Origin: an uncultured archaeon
GTDB lineage: Archaea; Halobacteriota; Methanosarcinia; Methanotrichales; Methanotrichaceae
DNA length: 5,470 bases
Assembly: GCA_902385025.1 (NCBI GenBank)
Contig: CABMDX010000098.1
Location: forward strand, 1 to 5,470
Direction: 5' to 3'
Below are positions 1 through 5,470 of this stretch, in pieces. The translations under genes and the position numbers were made by a program. The notes beneath the pieces were generated by a model that worked only from the letters and a program-made list of their open reading frames with translations, made no database searches and was not told the DNA's origin. Each line of letters starts with the position of its first letter. The first letter of the stretch is position 1.

Positions 1-983
1 GGATTGTGGCGGACCCGAACCATGTCTACAGGCCCCCAAAGACAGATATCTCCCTGCTGCTACGCAACTTTCAGCTCACGGACGATATTGGATTTCGTTT
101 CTCTTCTCATAACTGGGAGGAGCATCCCCTTACATCAGACAAATACGCCTCATGGCTCTCCTCCACTCCCGGCCAGTGCATAAACATCTTCTGCGACTAC
201 GAAACCTTCGGCGAGCATCAGTGGGTGGATACGGGCATCTTCGAGTTCCTGCGCCATTTGCCCCGGGCAGTATTGAAGTACCCCCATCTTAGATTCGCAT
301 TGCCTCGCGAAATCGCCCGGAACAGTCCGGTGAAAAGTGAGATTTCTGTGCAAAAGTACGTTTCCTGGGCAGACCTTGAAAGGGATACGAGTTGCTGGCT
401 GGGCAATGGGCTGCAGCATGCCTGCTTCCTCTACCAGAAGAGGCTGGAGGCCCCGGCCAAGGAGAGCGGTGATGCCGATATTCTGGATATCTGGAGGATT
501 CTGGGCCTCTCCGATCATCTCTACTACATCTTCACCCACGGCGGATCGCCGGGAGAGGTTCACAGCTACTTCAGCCCCTATGGAATTCCCTATGATGCCG
601 CAGTGACCTACTTCAGCGTCCTGGCAGACCTGCACTTCCGGCTCAAAAAGAGGACTCATCTGGCAGACTCGCCCTTCCGTTTCGCCACAGGAATCGACCA
701 GTTCACGGGAGAGGAGGTCTGGACTCTGGCGGGCCTGCACCGCATACTGGACGATGTTGATCTCGAGTCTCTGAAGTATCACAACAGCCGGGGGGATCTG
801 GCTCTCTGGGCAAAGACAAGTCTTGGAGATGAGGTCCTGGCCGGAAAATTGGCAGGATTGAAGGCCCACCATGGAAAAAGGCTCAGGCAGAGGCTTTCCG
901 GGGTGGTGGCATCAGCTCTTAATGAGGCGGGACCCCAGTCGTCTGAGAATGAACCGCTTGCCGGACTAAAGAAAGATGGATAA
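1..983 (+). CDS. GH57 family alpha-amylase-like glycoside hydrolase, 3' part (5' end outside window)
   Basis: Partial gene: the reading frame is open to the left edge, with an in-frame ATT codon at 3-5 before the GTG at 6, so that GTG is probably internal. Residues are numbered from the codon at 6. The stretch FCDYETFGEH (residues 62-71) matches GH57 conserved region 4, and Asp64 aligns with the family's general acid/base aspartate. SDHLYY (169-174) fits conserved region 5. The N-terminal regions with the catalytic-nucleophile Glu lie outside the window. GH57 enzymes of this group act on alpha-1,4-glucans such as glycogen; hydrolase versus transferase activity cannot be told here. After the helical part ending near residue 215 comes an additional domain (about 224-290) with YHNSRGDLALW and LGDEVLA, resembling the small DUF5752-type domain, then a basic, low-complexity tail. 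No signal peptide can be judged. The stop overlaps the next gene's first ATG, so the two are probably co-transcribed and both serve glycogen turnover. Confidence 0.88.
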   Translation, partial: IVADPNHVYRPPKTDISLLLRNFQLTDDIGFRFSSHNWEEHPLTSDKYASWLSSTPGQCINIFCDYETFGEHQWVDTGIFEFLRHLPRAVLKYPHLRFALPREIARNSPVKSEISVQKYVSWADLERDTSCWLGNGLQHACFLYQKRLEAPAKESGDADILDIWRILGLSDHLYYIFTHGGSPGEVHSYFSPYGIPYDAAVTYFSVLADLHFRLKKRTHLADSPFRFATGIDQFTGEEVWTLAGLHRILDDVDLESLKYHNSRGDLALWAKTSLGDEVLAGKLAGLKAHHGKRLRQRLSGVVASALNEAGPQSSENEPLAGLKKDG

Positions 984-2829
984 GAGGGGCACGATTGATA
1001 TGATACGCCAGATGAGCTTTGGGCAGGGTGCGGGCAGTGAGTGGCTAGTGACCAACGGTCTGGGAGGCTATTCCTCGTCCACTGCCAATGGCTGCAATAC
1101 TCGTGCGTATCACGGTCTTCTTGTGGCAGCGCACAAGCCGCCTACTGGAAGGATGCTATTGCTCTCTTCGCTGGATGAGGAGCTTTGTGGCGTCTCCCTG
1201 GCCACTCATCAGTATCCAGGCGCGATTCATCCTCAGGGTTTTCGCTACCTTCAGGAATTTTGGCACGATCCGCTTCCCAGGTTCATTTATCAGATCGGAG
1301 ACGCACGGATCGAAAAGACCGTCTTCATGGTCCACGAAGAAAATACCACGATCATCAGCTACAAAGTCCAAAATGCGACCGGAGAGCTACGCGTCGTTCC
1401 GCTCGTTCATTGCCGCAGTTTCCATGCTGCTTCAGATCTGCCCGCAATTCACCAGGAGCCGGGGCAGACCGGAACGCGGCTTATGTCTGGCATCGAATTC
1501 TCTCTGCTCTCAAGCGGTTGCCGGTATGTGCCAGGGGAGTTGACCTATTACAGCTTCGAGTATGAGGAAGAGCGCCGCAGGGGTCTATCCTGGAAGGAGA
1601 ATCTCTTCTCACCGGGCCATTTTGAGATCGATCTTCCGGGAGGGGACTTTTCATTTGCATTCGCGGCAAGCACCGTCAGGCGCATGATGCCCGATTGGGA
1701 TACGGCGCAGGCTGATGAGATGGCTCGTCTTTGCGAGCTTAAGGCTCCCCTGCCGCAACTGGCACGCTCGGCAGACTCCTTTGTGGTGCAAAGGGGAAAA
1801 GGATTGAGCCTGATCGCTGGATACCACTGGTTTGATGACTGGGGCCGCGATGCCATGATCGCGCTTCCTGGATTGTTGCTCTCTACAGGGCGTCTCTCGG
1901 ATGCAAGAGCCGTCTTGAGGTCTTTTGCCGAAGCAATGCATTGTGGCGTGCTGCCCAATGACCTGGGTGCCGAATCCTATAATACCGTGGACGCCTCCCT
2001 CTGGTTCATCCTGGCAGCATCTAGCTACTATCAATACTCTCATGACGCGAATTTTGCCCGCGAGCTCTGGCCAAAAATGCAGGCTGTTATGGAGCGCTAC
2101 AGCCGTCCTGGAGAGGACTTCTGGATGGATGAGGACGGCCTCATAAAATCCGGGCCCGCCCTCACCTGGATGGATGCGCGTGTGGACGGGAAGCCCGTCT
2201 CCGGGCGCGAGGGAAAATGCTGTGAGATAAATGCACTCTGGTACCTGTGCCTGGTGAAGACCAGGGCTCTGGCAGCTTCTCTTGGCGAAAAATGGAAAAT
2301 GATCTCGCCAGAAAATGTCAAACAGAGCTACCAGAAATTCTGGAACAGCAAGGCAGGTTGCCTCTTCGATGTTATCGATCCCATTGATCCTTCAATTCGG
2401 CCCAATCAGATAATAGCCGCTGCAGTCCTCGGTCTTCTGCCCATAAGCCAGCAGAGAGGCATCCTGGAAACGGTGACCCGTGATCTTCTCACTCCTTTCG
2501 GACTCCGGACTCTCTCTCCTCATGACGCTCGCTATATCGGCAGATATGAGGGCGGTCCGCGCCATAGGGATGCCGCCTATCATCAGGGCACGGTCTGGCC
2601 TTGGCTGATGGGGCCTTATGTGGATGCGCTGCTCAATGTGCATGGCAATACCCCCGAAAGCAAAGAGGAGGCGAGGGCGCTCTTAATGCCTCTGGTGGAG
2701 GGGGATGGCAGCGGGAGCGGCCTCATCTCCGAGGTCTTCGATGGCGATATGCCGCAGCGACCAGGTGGCTGCATCCATCAGGCCTGGTCCGTGGGCGAGG
2801 TGTTGAGGGCCTGGGCCAGAACTGCATAA
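976..2829 (+). CDS. Archaeal-type glycogen debranching enzyme (amylo-alpha-1,6-glucosidase, GDE_N + GDE_C)
   Basis: A complete 617-residue protein of normal length for archaeal/bacterial single-function debranching enzymes. It should hydrolyse alpha-1,6 branch linkages of glycogen or limit dextrin in the cytoplasm. The N-terminal GDE_N domain (about 10-230) opens with the hallmark EWLVTNGLGGYSS (22-34) followed by RAYHGLL (43-49). The C-terminal (alpha/alpha)6-barrel GDE_C domain (about 260-615) carries FDDWGRDA (286-293), NTVDASLWF (336-344), YHQGTVWPW (535-543) and GCIHQAWS (598-605); its acidic residues Asp287, Asp288, Asp292 and Asp339 lie in the stretches expected to form the active site, but I do not assign the catalytic pair. 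No membrane segment or signal peptide is seen. Start choice is uncertain: ATG 976 overlaps the upstream gene by 8 bases and has no clear ribosome site, whereas ATG 1000 (Met9) has GAGGGG at 984-989 upstream, and homologues usually begin close to SFG (Met13, ATG 1012). Likely co-transcribed with the preceding GH57 gene. No frameshift is visible. Confidence 0.93.
   Translation: MDKRGTIDMIRQMSFGQGAGSEWLVTNGLGGYSSSTANGCNTRAYHGLLVAAHKPPTGRMLLLSSLDEELCGVSLATHQYPGAIHPQGFRYLQEFWHDPLPRFIYQIGDARIEKTVFMVHEENTTIISYKVQNATGELRVVPLVHCRSFHAASDLPAIHQEPGQTGTRLMSGIEFSLLSSGCRYVPGELTYYSFEYEEERRRGLSWKENLFSPGHFEIDLPGGDFSFAFAASTVRRMMPDWDTAQADEMARLCELKAPLPQLARSADSFVVQRGKGLSLIAGYHWFDDWGRDAMIALPGLLLSTGRLSDARAVLRSFAEAMHCGVLPNDLGAESYNTVDASLWFILAASSYYQYSHDANFARELWPKMQAVMERYSRPGEDFWMDEDGLIKSGPALTWMDARVDGKPVSGREGKCCEINALWYLCLVKTRALAASLGEKWKMISPENVKQSYQKFWNSKAGCLFDVIDPIDPSIRPNQIIAAAVLGLLPISQQRGILETVTRDLLTPFGLRTLSPHDARYIGRYEGGPRHRDAAYHQGTVWPWLMGPYVDALLNVHGNTPESKEEARALLMPLVEGDGSGSGLISEVFDGDMPQRPGGCIHQAWSVGEVLRAWARTA
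984..989 (+). promoter_or_regulatory. Possible ribosome binding site for an internal start of the debranching enzyme
   Basis: GAGGGG, whose GAGG core can pair with the anti-Shine-Dalgarno end of 16S rRNA, sits 10 bases before ATG 1000. No comparable motif precedes ATG 976. This favours translation from Met9, just after the stop of the upstream gene (983), rather than from the overlapping ATG. The match is short and could be chance. Confidence 0.35.
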
Positions 2830-2860
2830 AGAGTCTTTGAGGCGTTTAGGCCAGAACCTC

Positions 2861-2868
2861 TAAATATT
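2861..2868 (+). promoter_or_regulatory. Archaeal TATA box (box A) of the histidine kinase gene
   Basis: TAAATATT, in an A/T-only run from 2861 to 2875, lies in the 66-base gap between the debranching enzyme stop and the kinase ATG at 2896. Archaeal transcription normally starts about 25-27 bases downstream of the TATA centre, here near 2890, only about 5 bases before the start codon. The transcript would be leaderless or nearly so, in agreement with the absence of a strong ribosome binding site (only a weak GGTAAG at 2884-2889). It implies that the kinase is transcribed separately from the glycogen genes, although read-through is not excluded because no convincing terminator is seen. Confidence 0.6.
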
Positions 2869-2871
2869 ATT

Positions 2872-2887
2872 AATACCAGTATTGGTA
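2872..2887 (+). repeat. Two overlapping inverted repeats between TATA box and start codon (candidate operator)
   Basis: The 16 bases contain two interlocked dyads: AATAC-CA-GTATT (2872-2883) and TACCA-GTAT-TGGTA (2874-2887). They occupy the space between the TATA box and the expected transcription start, where a bound archaeal repressor would block RNA polymerase recruitment. The repeats are visible directly; an operator role is inferred from position only, and no regulator gene is in the window. Confidence 0.45.
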
Positions 2888-2895
2888 AGTTAATC

Positions 2896-5154
2896 ATGCC
2901 TTTTGAGATATTAGAGCCTCATAATGAAGAGGGACTCTGTCGTGTCCTCATCGAGAATTCTATTCAAGGATTTCTAGTAATTTTGGATGGGCATATTGTC
3001 TATGCAAATAAAGCAGCATCCGAAATCATAGGTTGCGCTCAAGAAAAATTGGCATCTCTCTCGCTTGGAGAGCTGATTGCCATACTGGATTTTGATGGCC
3101 ATAGTCAATTTCTGCAAGACTGCCAGGAATGCCTTCTCGGCAAAAGAGCATCATTTTTGAGGCGGTTTCGCATAGGAAATACTATTGGGAAGTGGCGAAT
3201 GATCGAGGCGCTGATCAATCCTATCCTCTACCAGGAGAGGCCAGCGCTGCAAATGACCTGCCTCGATATAACCATGCAGGCAAAGGCGGAAAATCAATCG
3301 AGTCTTTATCAGTTGATCTCCAGCCATGCCAGGGACATCATTTTGCTCATGCACAGAAATGGCAAGATTATCGAGGCCAACGATGCCGCCGTAAAGGCTT
3401 ACGGCTATTCTCATGAGGAGCTTGCATCCATGCGAATTGGTGATCTGCGGGACGCCGAGACCCTGTCGGAAATGCCGCAGCAGATGGAACAGGACTGTTC
3501 TCGGGGCATTCTTTTTGAGACGCGTCACCGGCGCAAAGATGGCAGCATTTTTCCTGTGGAGGTCAGCTCGCGGGGCACGATAATCTGGGGAGAGCGCGTT
3601 CTTCTGAGCATCATTCGCGACACGTCTGAGCGAAAGCAGAGCCAAGAGGCGCTTTTGGAATCCGAGAACCGATATCGTGCCATTTTTGAGAATACGGGAG
3701 CTGCAGCTCTGATCGTTGAGGACGACACCATCATCTCTCTTGTCAACTCAGAAGCTGAAAGGCTCTTTGGTTATACGCGAGAAGAAATTGAGGGCCAGAA
3801 AAGCTGGACAGATTTCGTTTTGGAGGAGGATCTCCAGAAAATGCTGTATTTTCATAGGATTCGGCGAACAAATCCGGATTCTGCTCCAAGAAGATATGAA
3901 ATACGTATTAGGGATAAGAAAGGAGATCCCAAGAACATCCTGTTGCATGTCGATCTCATCCCGGGAACCAGGAGGAGTGTCGCATCTGTCATCGACATCA
4001 CCGACTATAAAAGAGCGCAAGAGGCGCTGATCGAGAGCGAGAAACGCTATCGTCTGCTTGTAGACCGGAGCCCGGATGGAATCCGCATTGATTGCGAAGG
4101 GAGAGTGGTCTTTATCAATGAAACAGGCGCAAAGATCCTTGGTGCCTCCTGCCCGGAAGAGATCGTCGGAATGCAGGTACTAGATCTCATGCATCCTGAC
4201 TTCAAACAGGTCTCAATCGCCCGGGAAAGGATTGTCGCGAAAGAAGGAATGGAGTGCCCTCCTGTCGAGGAGAAGGTTCTCAGGCTTGATGGGAAAGCAG
4301 TAGACATCGAGGCAATGGTCATACCATTTGGACGCTATCAGGAAAAGCCGGCAGTGCAGGTCGTCTTCAGGGATATAACCGATCGAAAAAATGCAGAAGC
4401 GCAGCTCAAGAGCTACTCGGAGCGTCTGGAATATCTGGTTGAGGAGAGGACGCGGCAGTTGCGCGATACGGAACGGCTTGCTGCAGTTGGAGAGACTGCA
4501 GTGATGATCGGCCATGATCTACGCAATCCCTTGCAGGCAATCGTTACCACTCTTTTCCTTGCCAAGGCTAAGCTGAGAAATCTTTCTTCTTTGGAGCTCG
4601 GAGCGGATATGCTGGGGCTGATGGAGGATCTATCGACCATCGAGCGGCAGTCTGTGTACATGAATAAGATCGTCTGCGATCTGCAGGATTATGCTAGGCC
4701 TCTCAGCCCCGAGCTTGCGGATCTGAATATTCTCTCCTTCATAAAGAATATCCTGTCAGGCATGGGTGGTGCAAAAAATATCGAGGTGCAAATAGAATGT
4801 GATGCGCAATGGACCTGCAGGGCAGACCCGACGATGATGGGCCGCATTCTCACTAATTTAATAAATAATTCCTTTCAGGCAATGACTGATGGAGGCAAGA
4901 TGTCCATAACTGTCAGCCAGAGCAAAGATCATGTGATAATGTCTCTCAAGGATAACGGCACCGGAATCCCTCCCGAAGTGAGGCCTGAGATATTCAAACC
5001 CCTTGTGACCTCCAAAGCGAAAGGAATGGGCATGGGGCTGGTAGTCTGCAAGCGTCTGTTGCAGGCACTGGGTGGGGATATCAGAATCGAAAGCGAGTAT
5101 GGCAGGGGGACGGAGGTCATCATTCGAATTCCACGAGCGGAAGAATCAAGCTGA
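2896..5154 (+). CDS. Cytoplasmic multi-PAS sensor histidine kinase (4 x PAS, HisKA, HATPase_c)
   Basis: A complete 752-residue sensor kinase that would autophosphorylate on His in response to a small-molecule, redox or gas cue read by PAS domains, then pass phosphate to a response regulator. Four PAS domains end in typical DIT-like linkers: about 12-126 (LDIT), 136-243 (RDTS), 256-370 (DITD) and 381-496 (DITD). A coiled-coil helix (about 497-530) leads to the phosphoacceptor H-box GHDLRNPLQ with His540. The HATPase_c domain (about 640-748) has the N-box NLINNSFQAM (654-663), G1 box DNGTG (686-690), F-box IFKPLVTSK (699-707) and G2 box GMGMGL (710-715), so all catalytic elements are present. 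No transmembrane helix, signal peptide or receiver domain is seen, so it is soluble and an orphan in this window. No PAS ligand can be assigned by eye. The start ATG 2896 is the first Met after an adjacent promoter. Base composition is uneven along the gene, with an AT-rich first PAS region. Confidence 0.94.
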   Translation: MPFEILEPHNEEGLCRVLIENSIQGFLVILDGHIVYANKAASEIIGCAQEKLASLSLGELIAILDFDGHSQFLQDCQECLLGKRASFLRRFRIGNTIGKWRMIEALINPILYQERPALQMTCLDITMQAKAENQSSLYQLISSHARDIILLMHRNGKIIEANDAAVKAYGYSHEELASMRIGDLRDAETLSEMPQQMEQDCSRGILFETRHRRKDGSIFPVEVSSRGTIIWGERVLLSIIRDTSERKQSQEALLESENRYRAIFENTGAAALIVEDDTIISLVNSEAERLFGYTREEIEGQKSWTDFVLEEDLQKMLYFHRIRRTNPDSAPRRYEIRIRDKKGDPKNILLHVDLIPGTRRSVASVIDITDYKRAQEALIESEKRYRLLVDRSPDGIRIDCEGRVVFINETGAKILGASCPEEIVGMQVLDLMHPDFKQVSIARERIVAKEGMECPPVEEKVLRLDGKAVDIEAMVIPFGRYQEKPAVQVVFRDITDRKNAEAQLKSYSERLEYLVEERTRQLRDTERLAAVGETAVMIGHDLRNPLQAIVTTLFLAKAKLRNLSSLELGADMLGLMEDLSTIERQSVYMNKIVCDLQDYARPLSPELADLNILSFIKNILSGMGGAKNIEVQIECDAQWTCRADPTMMGRILTNLINNSFQAMTDGGKMSITVSQSKDHVIMSLKDNGTGIPPEVRPEIFKPLVTSKAKGMGMGLVVCKRLLQALGGDIRIESEYGRGTEVIIRIPRAEESS

Positions 5155-5162
5155 TATGCCTT

Positions 5163-5198
5163 CACCGGATGGGAGAATCCGTGCCCTTTCCCGGGCGC
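5163..5198 (+). terminator. Pair of short hairpins downstream of the kinase, weak terminator or 3'-end structure
   Basis: CGGAT (5166-5170) pairs with ATCCG (5177-5181) around a 6-base purine loop, and GTGCCC (5181-5186) pairs with GGGCGC (5193-5198, one G-U pair) around TTTCCC. The stems share base 5181, so the full forms compete slightly. There is no T-run directly after them, so they are poor as a classical intrinsic terminator and may instead protect or process the mRNA 3' end. Confidence 0.3.
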
Positions 5199-5218
5199 GG
5201 TGGTTCACAAGAATGGAA

Positions 5219-5226
5219 TATATAAA
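5219..5226 (-). promoter_or_regulatory. TATA-like box, best fit on the minus strand
   Basis: TATATAAA on the plus strand reads TTTATATA on the minus strand, which is the textbook archaeal box A. Used on the minus strand, it would start RNA near 5196 and run antisense into the end of the kinase gene; used on the plus strand, it would start RNA near 5249, where no ORF follows closely. There is no experimental support, and AT-rich DNA yields such matches by chance. Confidence 0.3.
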
Positions 5227-5278
5227 CCTTAACTCCCATTAGGTAGGGAATACAGAATATTATTATCAACCCTGCTGC

Positions 5279-5294
5279 ATTGTCTTTAAACAAT
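5279..5294. repeat. Short inverted repeat ATTGT-N6-ACAAT upstream of a TATA-like box
   Basis: The 5-base arms ATTGT (5279-5283) and ACAAT (5290-5294) are separated by CTTTAA and end 2 bases before the TATA-like box at 5297. Position just upstream of box A is where archaeal activators or repressors often bind. The arms are short and AT-rich, so chance is a real alternative. Confidence 0.25.
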
Positions 5295-5296
5295 AA

Positions 5297-5304
5297 AAAT
5301 ATAT
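5297..5304 (+). promoter_or_regulatory. TATA-like box for a transcript starting near 5327
   Basis: AAATATAT within an A-rich stretch (5295-5306). The expected start about 26 bases downstream is near 5327, three bases before the ATG at 5330. This is the same near-leaderless geometry as at the kinase promoter, which gives mild support to the ORF or RNA that follows. Confidence 0.4.
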
Positions 5305-5329
5305 AGATATAGTCGCCCCACTTAGGGAT

Positions 5330-5470
5330 ATGAATCAATGGGCAAGGGAGTGGCTGGAAGGGGAGCGAACCAAAGGCGCGAAGCGACTTGAGATAAAAGT
5401 TATTTTATTTATGAATTTGGTATATAAGTGTTCTACACACTGGGACAAGATAATCAAAAAGCGGGTTAAA
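5330..5470 (+). CDS. Possible leaderless ORF, open at the right edge (hypothetical)
   Basis: From ATG 5330 the frame stays open for 47 codons to the end of the window, beginning MNQWAREWLEGERTKG. I recognise no family. A TATA-like box at 5297-5304 is spaced for a leaderless mRNA starting at this ATG, and no ribosome site is present. Against it, the second half is AT-rich, contains another TATA-like box (5421-5428), and the first 60 bases overlap a block with RNA-like pairing. The frame could end a few codons beyond the edge. The alternative is noncoding DNA or a small RNA gene. Confidence 0.22.
   Translation, partial: MNQWAREWLEGERTKGAKRLEIKVILFMNLVYKCSTHWDKIIKKRVK
5421..5428 (+). promoter_or_regulatory. 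TATA-like box near the right edge, probably for a downstream gene
   Basis: TATATAAG preceded by TTTGG and following a T-rich tract (5400-5410). The expected transcription start is near 5450, so the gene it serves would begin close to or beyond base 5470. Read in reverse it is CTTATATA, so use on the minus strand is also possible. Confidence 0.4.

Larger units (their letters stand above)
5155..5470. other. Intergenic region after the kinase, AT-rich with several promoter-like elements
   Basis: These 316 bases hold no secure gene. They contain, in order: two short competing hairpins right after the kinase stop (5163-5198), a TATA-like box readable on both strands (5219-5226), an ATTGT/ACAAT dyad (5279-5294), a second TATA-like box (5297-5304), a GC-richer block bounded by a 6-bp inverted repeat (5311-5388), a T-rich tract (5400-5410) and a third TATA-like box (5421-5428). 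The arrangement suggests one or two transcription units starting here and running past the right edge, or a small RNA gene. Confidence 0.6.

Noticed and set aside
6..8. GTG as the true start of the first gene
   Set aside because: The frame is open upstream to the edge, and the GH57 N-terminal conserved regions, including the nucleophile motif, would be missing, so the gene is cut by the window rather than short.
150..872. Long open frame of 240 codons on the minus strand
   Set aside because: It lies entirely antisense to the GH57 coding region, whose family motifs are unambiguous; its protein shows no recognisable domain, and such mirror frames are common in genes of this composition.
2830..2860. 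Terminator after the debranching enzyme
   Set aside because: GAGG/CCTC and GGC/GCC pairings are only 3-4 bp and no T-run follows before the kinase TATA box.
3151..3645. Minus-strand open frame of 164 codons opposite the kinase PAS1-PAS2 region
   Set aside because: Antisense shadow of a clear PAS-coding region with no promoter or domain of its own.
5156..5242. Small 28-codon ORF right after the kinase stop
   Set aside because: No ribosome site, no recognisable similarity, and it covers the hairpins and a TATA-like box; more likely noncoding.
5311..5388. tRNA gene, either strand
   Set aside because: The length and terminal pairing are suggestive, but no T-arm with TTCRA in the right place, no proper anticodon arm and no D-arm can be drawn on either strand.
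1..5470. CRISPR array, insertion sequence, phage or defence genes
   Set aside because: No spaced direct repeats, transposase-like protein, terminal inverted repeats or nuclease/methylase domains are visible; the coding content is two carbohydrate enzymes and one kinase.

Overview
The window looks like a piece of a euryarchaeal chromosome, most likely an acetoclastic methanogen of the Methanosarcinales/Methanotrichales kind (for example Methanothrix). The clues are an archaeal-type glycogen debranching enzyme beside a GH57 amylase, a soluble histidine kinase with several PAS domains and an H-box of the form HDLRNP, and archaeal TATA boxes placed so that transcripts would start at or very near the start codon. 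The genus is an inference; no rRNA or other marker gene is present.

Layout, all on the plus strand. (1) Bases 1-983: the 3' part of a GH57 glycoside hydrolase whose 5' end lies outside the window. It keeps the general-acid motif and a C-terminal add-on domain. (2) Bases 976-2829: a complete archaeal glycogen debranching enzyme (amylo-alpha-1,6-glucosidase type), overlapping gene 1 by 8 bases at its first possible start. (3) Bases 2830-2895: a 66-base gap with a TATA box and a compact pair of overlapping inverted repeats just before the next start codon. (4) Bases 2896-5154: a complete 752-residue cytoplasmic sensor histidine kinase with four PAS domains, a HisKA dimerisation/phosphoacceptor region and an HATPase_c domain. 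(5) Bases 5155-5470: a mostly AT-rich intergenic region with three TATA-like boxes, two short competing hairpins, a dyad, and a GC-richer block (about 5311-5388) bounded by a 6-bp inverted repeat. That block is either a small structured RNA or the start of a leaderless ORF that is still open at the window edge.

Genes 1 and 2 make biochemical sense together: a GH57 alpha-glucan hydrolase or transferase cuts the alpha-1,4 chains and the debranching enzyme removes alpha-1,6 branch points, so the pair is probably part of a glycogen metabolism operon that starts upstream of the window. The kinase has its own promoter and no response regulator in view, and nothing in the sequence ties it functionally to glycogen. 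The coding parts are ordinary members of known families. The least explained pieces are the operator-like repeats before the kinase, the extra domain on the GH57 enzyme, and the 3' intergenic block. I did not find convincing evidence of a wholly new system.
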